Shown in pieces: positions 44,331-55,200 of a stretch of DNA of 64,000 nt. The DNA is from Pedobacter sp. KBW06 (GTDB lineage: Bacteria; Bacteroidota; Bacteroidia; Sphingobacteriales; Sphingobacteriaceae). The number at the start of each line of letters is the position of its first letter. Position 1 is the stretch's first letter. The DNA is taken from positions 693,230 to 757,229 of the forward strand of contig NZ_QAJL01000005.1 of assembly GCF_003852525.1 (NCBI RefSeq), given 5' to 3'. The position numbers and the translations under genes are program-made. The notes beneath the pieces are model-generated. The model was not told where the DNA came from and did not search any database. It worked only from the letters and a program-made list of their open reading frames with translations.

Positions 44331-45749
44331 CTACCTCCACTCTACCCGGATAACATCCTTAAGCCAGGGCAATTTTATCATGCTTAAATTCCATGGCAAA
44401 TGATCGAGTAACACATCAATCGCCGCCTTCTCTACCTGTAAACCTATTTTTCCTTCCAGGACCTGTACCTTTCCTGTTCGCTGTAAAAACCCTTCACGAA
44501 GGCCTGCCGGACTGGTATTCTTTAAAATCTCCCATGAAGCAATGGCTGCTTTCAATAAAGTATCCGCTTCTTCCATTTCCAGGTCAGACAGTTTAATACG
44601 TTTTGATATTGGCTGATCGATCGGGTAAGCACAAAGAATTTTAGGCATCAGGAGTTCATACTCCTCAGCTTTCTTTTCGCCAGTGGCGAGATAATGCAAT
44701 AGGTAAATTGCCTTTTCCCGGGCATCTATATTTAAAAACCTTTTCTCCTGCAGTAAACCAAGCAGATGGAACAGGGAATTTAAAAATGGATGGAGCAATA
44801 CCAATCCGGCGGCGGTAGTAAAAACACCTTCCTGGATTTCTCCCTCCTTTTGATCCCAGACACCTGCTTTTTCTTCCGGAAAAGATTTGTCCGCTGTCTG
44901 ATCAATGCCTTCCGTTATACCTGCTGCTAAAAACACATCTGTCTTGCCTGGTTCGGCAGCGCTGATCATTTCCTGAATCTTGGATGCCAACACCCTCCGC
45001 AACGCAGTTCCGCTTGTTTCAACAGACACCTTTAAAATCTGCTTCAATATGGTTTCATAGCTCAGATTGAACACACGGATCAGTTCTGCTGTTTTTTTTG
45101 CAGATCTGGATTTTTGCAGAGGAACTGACCAGTCTGATATGCGGTCATTCAGCTGATGGACCGCTGTAAAGAATTTCGTTTGCTTTTCGGCCGTCAGTAT
45201 TTCCACCAGTTTTTTCAGAAATGACAATGGGTGCTGACGGATGACCCTTAATACAAATGTCTCATTCCCACGGATCTCCCTTCTCAGTACTTCAATGCTC
45301 GCATAATCGGTAGCCAACTCTTCCAGTACCAAATCGTACCATTTTGGATTGACCTGAGTCGCCGTCCATGGCAAATGTCCATTTTGCATATAAAAAAACC
45401 ACTGCCGGTAAGCATTCGCCGGGGTGGAACGTTTAACGGCTCCCAGCGCATCACCGGCTAAAACCTCGCCCTGAAAAATGGCTTTTTTGATTTCAGTTTT
45501 GAACAGCTCATAAAGATCAGGGTTCCAAACGATCTGGCTGATTTGAGCCTCAGTAATGACACCGAGATCAATTTCTATCCGGTCCAAAGAAATAACCTCC
45601 TCTTCTGTAACCATTTTATCAAACTCATGCTCGAGCAAAGGGACGAGATACTTCCAGAACTGATCGCTGAATTGCTGCTGTATGCGAAAGCTGTCCAGCT
45701 GCTTATCCAACTGAAGGTCAATCTGCTGTTTTCTGATCAGGTGCTGCAT
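44331..45749 (-). CDS. CIS tape-measure-type protein (Afp14-like N-terminal family)
   Basis: This 472-residue helical protein opens with LIRKQQIDLQLDKQLDSF, then FWKYLVPLLEHEFDKM and LDRIEIDLG. This series of segments is seen at the start of Afp14-type proteins in contractile injection systems. In Afp the family member is much longer and sets tail length; here only the N-terminal portion and a modest C-terminal part exist, so its role as a ruler is uncertain. It follows the 2163-residue baseplate gene by one base and precedes the DUF4157 gene by 54 bases. Confidence 0.78.
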   Translation of the reverse strand: MQHLIRKQQIDLQLDKQLDSFRIQQQFSDQFWKYLVPLLEHEFDKMVTEEEVISLDRIEIDLGVITEAQISQIVWNPDLYELFKTEIKKAIFQGEVLAGDALGAVKRSTPANAYRQWFFYMQNGHLPWTATQVNPKWYDLVLEELATDYASIEVLRREIRGNETFVLRVIRQHPLSFLKKLVEILTAEKQTKFFTAVHQLNDRISDWSVPLQKSRSAKKTAELIRVFNLSYETILKQILKVSVETSGTALRRVLASKIQEMISAAEPGKTDVFLAAGITEGIDQTADKSFPEEKAGVWDQKEGEIQEGVFTTAAGLVLLHPFLNSLFHLLGLLQEKRFLNIDAREKAIYLLHYLATGEKKAEEYELLMPKILCAYPIDQPISKRIKLSDLEMEEADTLLKAAIASWEILKNTSPAGLREGFLQRTGKVQVLEGKIGLQVEKAAIDVLLDHLPWNLSMIKLPWLKDVIRVEWR

Positions 45750-45750
45750 C

Positions 45751-48700
45751 TCATTTCTTGTTAGTTCCGGTGAATACTGTTTTTATATCATCGATACGCA
45801 GATCAGGCAGGTACTTTTTCAGCTCCAGGCCGTCCCAATGGTTAAAAATTGCGGCAACATCTATTTTTGCCTTTCTCATCTTTTCAAAAGCCGGATTTAA
45901 AAGCTCCAATCCTCCGGTTTTTCCCTTTTTGAAAAACAAATGATCCAAAGTGTAGCCTGTTACATCTTCCAGTAAATGGAGCACCTGATGTTTGTTGAGC
46001 GCCGGCACCTCCTTTCCGGAAGGCTTTTTATTTTGGATAATGTCCGTAACAATTGCCTCAAACTGAGCAATGTCCGGTGCTTTCTCCTGAAGGAAGACCT
46101 GAACAGCCACTACCAGTTTGTTTTTCTTTAGTTTACCGGCAATGTGTGCTGTGCGTGTCCGATAGGCATCTACACGGCTGGCCCTGAAAACACGCTGATC
46201 TGCGGCGCTGGCCACAGGCTTGGGAACCGGCTCCATACTGATCTTTTCCTCCCGCTCACAAGCGATAAATTCGTATTCCTCACATTGTTGTGTCCTCCAG
46301 CAGAAAGTCCTGTTAATCTGGTTCAGGAAGTCGTTCGGATCTCTTGCTACTTTCGTTTCTTTGAAACAAGGGCCTGGCTCCGGATTCCCGTTTCCGCAAG
46401 GCAAACAGCTATCGCAATCCTTCAGACATTCATAATTTCTTCTGAACAGCAATTCGAGAAAATCACAAACAGAAAATTCCATCTTGCAACCTTTCTTTCC
46501 GGCCAGCCAAAGGTGCCAGTTCTTATATTTACTTTCAAAACAACAGAAATCGTGTGGGGCAAGCCAAAGGATACGGAGCATCACATGGGCGGGTGCAAGC
46601 CGGTAAAGCATATCTTCCATCAACATGCGTCCGGAGGCCGTACGGAAGCGCTCAGGCCATGCAGGCAGGACCACAGTTGCAATAAACGAGTATGGGTCAT
46701 TGCCGGGAATAAAACAAATGTCTTTTTCCTCGGCGCAAGGATCATCATTACCGGCCAGCCATTTATAACCACAATGACGTTTTTCTTCCCCACACCAGGA
46801 GTTTTGCCGGCATTCGCAATCTCCATAACAGCGGGGCCTTAGCAGGATATGTTCGGCCACATGAAAGCCTTCTGCATTACTGAGTTTTTTTGTGCGGTCG
46901 ATAGCACTACATGCCATCTGCGTGGATTCATAACACTGCGGATTAAAGGCAATTCGATCGCCGGTGATCCTATATACGCCAGACATTTGTTCATGGGTAC
47001 CCGTTTCTTCATGCGTCTGCGTTCCCGGACGGCGCTCCTGAAGATTAAAATGAAGGGCGATGCCGAAAGAATTGCATTCGCAATCCGATACCCCCTGATA
47101 GTTTTCAAAAATGCGCAATAAGCGCCTGACCTCCGCCAATACACGAAGTGCTTCTTCGCAGGAAGCATAACTGCAAGGCGATTTCCAGGCCGTATAAGCC
47201 CCTGGCTCTTGCTCCTGTTCCTCACAGCCGCAAGGGTCTTTAACCTTTTCTTCTTCTTCACAGCTGCTGGTACCCGGTAATTTCAACTCTATTTCAAAAC
47301 GGTTTCTCCCTGTCTTTTCATCTTTACGTTTTACCAGAGGAAAGAAGTAAACAAAAGCGTTTAAAGTCGTCTTCCACAGGGCCAAACCATAATCTTTTGA
47401 ATAAGATTGAAGAATGACCTTTCCTGCACTGTCTTTCAAAAACAAGACACCACTCTCTTCGGTATACACACTATCTGCCGCCCCTATGCTGTCCAGTACA
47501 TCCATCAGAGAATCACAAGACACTTCGTTATCCAATCTCCGGAGTGCAAAAGGCTGACCGCCCCCGTCCAACAGCAACAAGGTTTTTTCTTCCGTGGTCA
47601 GTCCATAAGATTGCTTTTCCATTAAGGCATTAAATTGACTGTAGAGCTCATTCAATACCTCATTTCTTTTCTTAGCAGTATCATAAACACAAGGATGTAC
47701 GACCAGGTCTTCCCCGCAATTCAGGTAAAAGGTATAACAGCAGTCTTCCCTTCTCTGGTAGTTATGGAACCCCTTGCCCGACTGAACTGCGCAGATAAAT
47801 TTCTCTACCCCATCTTTACCCCAGGCCGAAGCTTCATCAATAAACCTGACACTGCTTTCTGCCAATACCTCACGCAGGTAGATCCTGTAAAAAGGCCCTT
47901 TTTCCTGGTCACATAAATCACAGTCTACATAGAGGTTTCCTGCAAAGCGAAGCAAGGCTATAAAGAACATAAAGTCTTTCATCGCTGCTTCCGGCGAATC
48001 ATAGTACTTTAGGCTTTGCCATGCTCCCGGATCTTTAGGATTGCTATTGGTACTGAAATAATAAACCTGGTTAACCGGCTTCCCTGTTTTACAAGGATCG
48101 TTTGCGGCGCGGTCTACTGCTTCACAGAACGACCGGTCAAAGGCCTCCGAGCCATACTCAACCCTTTTAATGGGATAAGTTTTGATCAGGTTGACCATAG
48201 TCTCCCTCAATGACATTCCTCCCGTATGACTTTCAATTTCCTTTTGAGTGGCTGCCGGAATAAAGACGAGTGCCGTCTGATTTAACGCAGCAAGTTGGCT
48301 AAGCGTTTGAGCAGGCTCGTCCAGACTGATCTGATTGGCATAGCTATTCAGATCAGTGGCCAGTTCCAAAATAGAAAAGTAGTTTTCTTCAAAAGCCTGC
48401 AGGGCAAGCGCTTTCGAGGGATAACTCTTCCAGCTCTCAAACAATACGATTTCCTGACCGTTCAACGCTCCGGAGGTATACCAGTAGTTATGTGCTTTTA
48501 ACTGATACCGGTACAATGGCGACCGGGAATTACTTTCTGAGATCTCATGAACAATATCTCCCCCCAGGCAAAGCTGCAGGTATTTCAAATTGCGCCGTAG
48601 TGTTCTGCTCAGCTTTCTTCTGCCTAAACTGGCTTGTTCCTTATCCGTATATCGGTCCAGGTAAAAAGCCAGGACATTGTCTTTGTCTACCAGCCGATAG

Positions 48701-51700
48701 ACATACCTGCCATCCCCATTGGATTCATCTACCGCTACCGCAGTACGGTATGCAGGAGATTTAGGGTTTCTTTTCAATCCGGTGATGTCCTTTTGCAATT
48801 CCAGCGCCTTAACCAGGGATTCCTCCTTCCGGGCAGCAGTATCCGCACTGGCAGCGGCATCAACACCGGCACTTTGGCTCCCGCTAACCAGGTCAACTGC
48901 AGGCGTCTGGTTGTTCTTCTGCAGCACCGCCAGGAATGTACGCTCCCCGCTACGCTGGATTTTTAAAGATGGAATGGCCTGATGAAATGCTTTTGCCGCT
49001 TGCAACCCTTCCTCCGGAGAGGAATATTCTGAGGTACTTCTAAAATGGAAATCTGAGGCAGGATCATAACCCAACCGGTAATTGAAACGCCATCCACTAG
49101 CCACCGGTTCAGTTTTCAAGGTAAATTCGCGCTTCCGAACCAGGGCCAGGATCTGCGCCTGCATCCTGGTCGCTTCTTCCAAAGTACTGAAATCTGAATA
49201 ACAGGTCGCCTCCAGTTCATTGTTAAACACAATGCTGATTTTAAAACTACCCGATTTAGGACTGATCCGGTAATTGGATTCATCTGCTGCAAGACTGATC
49301 ACAAAATAGCAATGCTGGCGCGCGTCCTTAGCCGTTCCGAATTCCTTTTCCGGATAAAATTTAAAAGTGTTGTCGTTGTCCAGCAAATCATAGGTAAACT
49401 GATCGGGCTTTCCAACAATGGTATTGTTGATGTCAATTTTGAAGGATTTGACATTCACAAATTTCAATGCCTCAGGAATCGTTTTATTGAAGTATAAAGT
49501 GCCGGTTCCTGGTTTTACCTTTTGATCGCTCTGCCAGTTTTTCGCTTCATTGATTTTTGGGATCAGTGCTTTTATTCCAGCTTCCGCCTCCACAACACTG
49601 GCAAAGGAAGAAACATGAGTTTTAACAATATCACCATCAGAATCAACCATATGCAAACCATACCTATAGTTGCTGATAAACACATCTTCTTCCCGGACCG
49701 TCTCCCGGAACATCCGGTTAAAACCCGATCTTACGGCATCCGCTTCCTGCGAAGTCTTATATTTTGTGACAAAAGGAACGACATTTCGATCGTCGTACTG
49801 CAGCTGTACGATGTATGCTTTCTCATGTGCAATGTATTGGGTTTTCAGCTTATCCGGATCGGATAATGCTGCAAACACGCCTTTTGCAGCATCCTCTGCT
49901 TCGGGCCTGGAATCGAATTTCTCCGTTAGCGCAAAGAAGGTCTCCCCGGCAATTTTAACATTGACCAGGTACTGCTCATCATATTGCTCCACCACAAAAT
50001 TACAAAGGCTGTGCAACTGCTTATCCTCAATTCCAGCTAAATATTTAGCCTCCAACTCAAAGCCGGAGACATTATCGCTGTTCCATTTATTCTTAAAGTA
50101 ATCATAGCCCTTTCCACGATTGGCACTAAGCTCGTCATAATTGGACAGGAATGCCTCTTTCGCCTTAATGGTTGCTGTAGCACGTTCCTGAGCGTTGAGT
50201 TTACCAAAGGAGAACAAAGCAAAATCGGTGAAGCGCTCGGCAAAACGCGACAACAGGTGATCAAGAAAACCGTTCCTTCGTGTTGAATACAATTGCTGAT
50301 CTTCAATTACCCTTTGCAGGTATCCTTTGGAGGAAACAATATTGAGCTCCAGGTCAAAGGAAACATGATCGGCATCTTTAATAAAACTGCGGTAATTCTC
50401 ATCAAACGTACCGACATAAACCACTGAGCTCAAATGAAGTTCAGCAGATTCAGCTGTTTTAAAGCTTTTATTGCTGATCAATGAAAATTCATCGGATGAG
50501 CTGTTGATATAGTAATAGATCCCCGAAGTTCCTTCATTCAAAAAACCATGCTGAAACTGACGGTTAAACAGGTCATCCTTTAACCCGTTAATGGCAATTT
50601 TCTGCCTGGACATTGATGGAAAAGTATAGCCGGGAACTAAAGAAGGGTCCACTGTTTTCGTCTGATTTTCACTGATCAATCCCTGTAATTCTGCTTTTGA
50701 AATGACACGGATCAGGATACTTCCAGCTTTCCCCAATCCATTCAGCTCCCCTGCACCCATCGCAAACCGAAGCAACTGGTTCAGCTCCGGCAGGGATTCC
50801 AGCTCGTTCAGAAAATAGGTACGCTGCAGATCCGGGTCTCCTGAGGAAGACATCGCAAATAAGGACCTGATGTTTTTTAACTGCGCCAGATATCCGGCCA
50901 GTAACTGGTCAAAGAACAAGAGATAACCCCTCAGCTGTAATGCCTGTGCTTTCCGGTGCTTAGATGCATCTTCAGGCAATCCCCCCTCTGCAATGCCATA
51001 CACCCTTGGAAAATCGTCCTGCAAGAGGAAATACTCATCCAGATCGCTGTGATAAATGCCCTTAGGAATTTCTTTATCCAAATATGCCGAAGGCGACTGG
51101 TACAAGACCTTGCCATTATGCGTAAAATTGATGTTCAGCAAGCCCTCATACTTTTTAGCGTCAAATGCAATCGCCAATCCATTTCTGGTAAACTGAAAGC
51201 CGGAGCAGGCCATGGAAAAATCAGGAATGTGGTTTTCAGGGAGCTTAAACTTCCAGTCGAAATTAGTTTTCAAAGGTTGCTCCTGACAATTTCTTAATCC
51301 GAGATTGTTTACTCTTCTAACGCCCTCAGTTTCCAGTATGACCTGGTAAACATCAGAAAGATGGATTTCCTTTTTTAGCCTGAGTTTCATCAACTCTTCT
51401 GTATCAATAAAACCATGGCTTTCATTGACATCGTAAGGGCGGCCTGCAAAGATCTCATCTATGGCTTTATCCTTATCTAAAAGCTGCTGCAGCGTATAAA
51501 ATTTTGGAGAAGGCGAAAAGAAATCCCTTAAACGCTGTGTAATACTGAGGTATATCTTTTCCGGATCGGAACCCTCTTCGACTTCAATATCCGCACATAC
51601 CCCCATCGGCAGCTTACACATCAGGTAGACATCTGCAAAATCTTCACAGAAATTGCGGTGTGCCATCAATGTGCGCTTTACTTTATCAATAAGCGCATCG

Positions 51701-52242
51701 AAATAGTGCTTTGCATCAGCTTCCGTCTTGAAATCTGTAGCCGCATTCTTTTCCGGTTCAATGTAAACATGATAAAGGCCATTTAAAAATTCTTCACACT
51801 CCCGGTTTCCGGTCGACATCTCATGTGTAGGCGTTCCTGTTTTACAAAAATCATATTGATCCGTAGCAGGGCTGAGCCAGGCATTCTTAACCCCTTCAAT
51901 ATCGATCAGCAATTTACGATAATCGATGATTGTCAATGGATTACAGGCCAGGATCTGCGCCGGACTAAAGAAATTATCGTCTTTCCCCGTTTCTGCAGGA
52001 TTGCGTGTAAAAATGTCTGTCGCCGGCAGGTTTGTGCGGTAGCCTAAATCCAAAAGTGAATAACAAAGAACTTCCAGAATGGTAATTCCGGGATCATGCA
52101 CGTTATGGTCTGTCCAGATTTTCCCGGACAACCGGCCAAGGTATTCAATCCCTTCTGTCCGTAATTTCTCAAAATCGAGGTACTCCGGAAAACCAGAATT
52201 GTTCTTGCTAATCACTTTGATATTTTGTTCCTCGTTTGCCAT
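45751..52242 (-). CDS. Giant baseplate J-like protein with internal repeats (Afp12-like position)
   Basis: This 2163-residue protein starts with WTDHNVHDPGITILEVL (HDPG at 49-52), the motif of J-like baseplate wedge proteins. Between about residues 580 and 1530 it holds roughly ten degenerate modules of 80-90 residues. Each has strands followed by a pattern like F-x-[ST]-x-x-E-A and a helix (for example KSFKTAESAELHL, EYSSPEEGLQAAK, YYDSPEAAMKDFM). The last third is cysteine-rich (CEEEEKVKDPCGCEE and others). The gene lies 2 bases after the other J-like gene and one base before the tape-measure gene. Its place in the particle should be the baseplate wedge; the repeats are probably exposed additions. 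Confidence 0.82.
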   Translation of the reverse strand: MANEEQNIKVISKNNSGFPEYLDFEKLRTEGIEYLGRLSGKIWTDHNVHDPGITILEVLCYSLLDLGYRTNLPATDIFTRNPAETGKDDNFFSPAQILACNPLTIIDYRKLLIDIEGVKNAWLSPATDQYDFCKTGTPTHEMSTGNRECEEFLNGLYHVYIEPEKNAATDFKTEADAKHYFDALIDKVKRTLMAHRNFCEDFADVYLMCKLPMGVCADIEVEEGSDPEKIYLSITQRLRDFFSPSPKFYTLQQLLDKDKAIDEIFAGRPYDVNESHGFIDTEELMKLRLKKEIHLSDVYQVILETEGVRRVNNLGLRNCQEQPLKTNFDWKFKLPENHIPDFSMACSGFQFTRNGLAIAFDAKKYEGLLNINFTHNGKVLYQSPSAYLDKEIPKGIYHSDLDEYFLLQDDFPRVYGIAEGGLPEDASKHRKAQALQLRGYLLFFDQLLAGYLAQLKNIRSLFAMSSSGDPDLQRTYFLNELESLPELNQLLRFAMGAGELNGLGKAGSILIRVISKAELQGLISENQTKTVDPSLVPGYTFPSMSRQKIAINGLKDDLFNRQFQHGFLNEGTSGIYYYINSSSDEFSLISNKSFKTAESAELHLSSVVYVGTFDENYRSFIKDADHVSFDLELNIVSSKGYLQRVIEDQQLYSTRRNGFLDHLLSRFAERFTDFALFSFGKLNAQERATATIKAKEAFLSNYDELSANRGKGYDYFKNKWNSDNVSGFELEAKYLAGIEDKQLHSLCNFVVEQYDEQYLVNVKIAGETFFALTEKFDSRPEAEDAAKGVFAALSDPDKLKTQYIAHEKAYIVQLQYDDRNVVPFVTKYKTSQEADAVRSGFNRMFRETVREEDVFISNYRYGLHMVDSDGDIVKTHVSSFASVVEAEAGIKALIPKINEAKNWQSDQKVKPGTGTLYFNKTIPEALKFVNVKSFKIDINNTIVGKPDQFTYDLLDNDNTFKFYPEKEFGTAKDARQHCYFVISLAADESNYRISPKSGSFKISIVFNNELEATCYSDFSTLEEATRMQAQILALVRKREFTLKTEPVASGWRFNYRLGYDPASDFHFRSTSEYSSPEEGLQAAKAFHQAIPSLKIQRSGERTFLAVLQKNNQTPAVDLVSGSQSAGVDAAASADTAARKEESLVKALELQKDITGLKRNPKSPAYRTAVAVDESNGDGRYVYRLVDKDNVLAFYLDRYTDKEQASLGRRKLSRTLRRNLKYLQLCLGGDIVHEISESNSRSPLYRYQLKAHNYWYTSGALNGQEIVLFESWKSYPSKALALQAFEENYFSILELATDLNSYANQISLDEPAQTLSQLAALNQTALVFIPAATQKEIESHTGGMSLRETMVNLIKTYPIKRVEYGSEAFDRSFCEAVDRAANDPCKTGKPVNQVYYFSTNSNPKDPGAWQSLKYYDSPEAAMKDFMFFIALLRFAGNLYVDCDLCDQEKGPFYRIYLREVLAESSVRFIDEASAWGKDGVEKFICAVQSGKGFHNYQRREDCCYTFYLNCGEDLVVHPCVYDTAKKRNEVLNELYSQFNALMEKQSYGLTTEEKTLLLLDGGGQPFALRRLDNEVSCDSLMDVLDSIGAADSVYTEESGVLFLKDSAGKVILQSYSKDYGLALWKTTLNAFVYFFPLVKRKDEKTGRNRFEIELKLPGTSSCEEEEKVKDPCGCEEQEQEPGAYTAWKSPCSYASCEEALRVLAEVRRLLRIFENYQGVSDCECNSFGIALHFNLQERRPGTQTHEETGTHEQMSGVYRITGDRIAFNPQCYESTQMACSAIDRTKKLSNAEGFHVAEHILLRPRCYGDCECRQNSWCGEEKRHCGYKWLAGNDDPCAEEKDICFIPGNDPYSFIATVVLPAWPERFRTASGRMLMEDMLYRLAPAHVMLRILWLAPHDFCCFESKYKNWHLWLAGKKGCKMEFSVCDFLELLFRRNYECLKDCDSCLPCGNGNPEPGPCFKETKVARDPNDFLNQINRTFCWRTQQCEEYEFIACEREEKISMEPVPKPVASAADQRVFRASRVDAYRTRTAHIAGKLKKNKLVVAVQVFLQEKAPDIAQFEAIVTDIIQNKKPSGKEVPALNKHQVLHLLEDVTGYTLDHLFFKKGKTGGLELLNPAFEKMRKAKIDVAAIFNHWDGLELKKYLPDLRIDDIKTVFTGTNKK

Positions 52243-52244
52243 AA

Positions 52245-55200
52245 TTATGCGTTGGGCCGAAAATTGATTTGATCCTTACAATAATCTCCAATGGGTTGAG
52301 CTCTGTTTTCGCATGGCGGATACTCCTTGGTATTTCCCCAGCTTTCGCAGTCCTGCTGCAAAATGCACACATCGATATCTCCCGCTATCAAAATAGCGCG
52401 GGGACTGATCGGGCAAATTGACTTCTGTTCAGCATTCACAATTGCCCCCTCATCTTCCTCATGCTGCATTTTTAATTCCATAAGGTAATCCAGGTAATCA
52501 CGTGTTTCCAGGAAACCCACTATGTCCGACTGGTTGATGCATTGCCCAAAGCTGAGCTTGTCGAATTCACCAATCGCCCATGGCGCCAGAAATGTTCTCA
52601 AATCCTGTTTCAGTTTTTCTTTATAAAAGTTTTCATCCTTCCCCTGATGGAGTTTTACTTTCAGACAGAAATTTACTTTTTCATATCTGGGGTTCATCAC
52701 CATCAGTCGCGCAAAAGGAGAATTTCGTTGTTTCAGGTAGGTTTGTATTTCTTCCAGCAGGCTTACCGGAACCCTCGGCTCAAACTGCTGTGCCGCTTTC
52801 AACTGGTTCAGATCAGGAATCACAGCCAGCAATACATATCCTGGCGCCATAGGCATATCGTTCTGATACCGGTGCGCATTTAAAGCAAAGCTATGGTTGA
52901 TACATTTCACCTTAAACAACTGAGGAAAAGCTTCTAAAGCCAACCTTTCGTAATCAAACTTCTGAATCGCCCTGCCTTTATGCCTTAGCAATTCACTCAC
53001 ACGGGTATAAAAATGACCTTCGCCTTCGGATACCCTTCCGCCAAAAGAATCGAAAGGCTGACTTAGCTTTTTTACCGAAGCATCAGCTTCATTGAGCTTA
53101 GCCAATGCCCCCGAAGGCAAGGCTTGCGCCAAACGAAGTTTATCATTCGCCTCCGCATTGGTAAAGGTCGCCCTGACAGCCTGGGTATAGATCGCCATCG
53201 TCTCACTCACAGATTTACTGCTGTAAGGAATCGCTGCTTTTATCCAGTGTAAGCCTTTTGGAAGGACGGTATTCTCATTGCTCATATTGGCGGGCAAAGC
53301 GAATTTGATGATACCGGAAGTGGTCAGCGCATCTGTATCATCTTCCAACACTTCAAATCCCTTACGTAAAGCTTTCCATGAGTTGTTTTCCAGGTAATAC
53401 CATTGTACGTCTACCCTTTCCGATTCTGAATCTGCCGTGGCTTCCGCCAGCTGAAACAACACGTTCAGGTTGCTGCCAGGTTGCAGGTCTTTCAGGCCAA
53501 TAAACAGGCTGCCTTCTTCGCAAAACGTTGGGAACAGTGCGGGTTGCAATTCCAGTTCCTCAGGTTTATAAGTATTAGGAAAAGGATACAGGTGAATCAG
53601 GTCAATGTCTTTAATCGTTGCAGTAGCTGTATAATCCAGCGTGATGTTTTTTAACACCGGAGTCCAGGGTTCGGCGGGAATTACAGCCTGAAACTGGTCA
53701 TTACCGGCAATGATGGTACTGATCGCCGCAATCTGATCCCGTAACACGGTTACATTTCCCGTCAGGTTTTTATCGCTCAGGTGCAGGAAGCTTGGTGCAT
53801 AAACGATTTCGCGAATCTCTTCGGCACCGGGATCGTTGATCGGGCCGTCTCCATGAGGGCCGATTTTTGAAATGATCCCATCAGGGTTATCGTTGACCAG
53901 GTTTTCCACACGATTTGCGATAACACCAGCTGCAAGCAAATCGTTTTTAATGTCGTTGGTACTAAATACGATCAGGTTGCCATTATTGATGTCGTAATAA
54001 ATCGCATCCTCAAGCTTGTCGTCCTTAGGCCTTCCCAAAGCCATCATTTGCCTGGCCAGTACGTAAGAATATACTTTATGACAAAAATCCTGGTTCTGCA
54101 GGTTCAGGCGGACAAAGCCGTTAAAGCTATCCACCCCATATTTCAGAAATGGCTTATTGTCTGGCACAAACTGCTGACTCAGACCAAAAAAAGCAGGCTC
54201 CAGGTGAATCGTTTGTTGAAAAGGGTTTGCCGGCGTACAACTGCCGAATTTACCGTCGTCTACAAACAACCTGCGGTCATTATATTTCGTACCCAGGATA
54301 TCAACTGCTACCGTAGTGGCATTGCCATGTGAGGCTTCCCCTTTCCATGTCCCATTTTCAAGGATGGAAAGGTTAATCAGGAACTTGTTGACGTCAAGTC
54401 CGAATAAAGTCCCGTCTTTTAAATAACCTTTATAATAATCGCCGAAATCAGTCGGTTTGTCTTTCCAATCCAGATTGATGTAAATGTTGTCCCATTTTTT
54501 ACCGAACACCTCTTTACTGCCAATATAAAAATTAGGGCCGATCAGATTGGCGCTGGTCGAAAAAGGTGGAGCCAAAGGATTTTTAATGTCAAAATCGATC
54601 ACCTCAGGCCTTGTTCCAAATGGATAAACGGGCCCGTTTACATTCTGTACGCTTTCGTCATTTTGGACAATGAAGTTCTTCATCCCGCAAACCTGAACCT
54701 GGATTTGGGTCTGGTTATCCGCTGCAATTTTCACATTTCTAAAGAAATGATATAAAGAAACCTGTTGAAACTGCTCTTTTGATTTCTTTTCACAACACTC
54801 CTCCTGACTGCTCCATTGCACATCCTGTTTCCATTTCACCTTATCGTTCAATTCAATTTTAACAACTGGCATAGTGGTGCCGAAATCTTCCTTCAATGCT
54901 TCCGCATTATAAAAGGTCACCGCCTTTTGTTCCGGCAGTAAGGTGGCAGTGATCGTGATTTTAAAAGCCCCATCATTCCCTAAATTCAGGGGACTGAGTT
55001 TAATCAGTGGAACTTCTGCCGGACTGATCCATTCTTTTTCTCCGCTAAAAAGTACGTTTAAGGCCTTAACTGGTTTAAAAATCGCCGCCAGCATCGTTCT
55101 TTCTTCCTCATCAGGAACTGCCTTGAAAAACTCAGCCTCCGTTAATGTTTTTTCATACAATAAGGTTTCCACCGGACAATAACATAGCTTTTCTTTGCCC

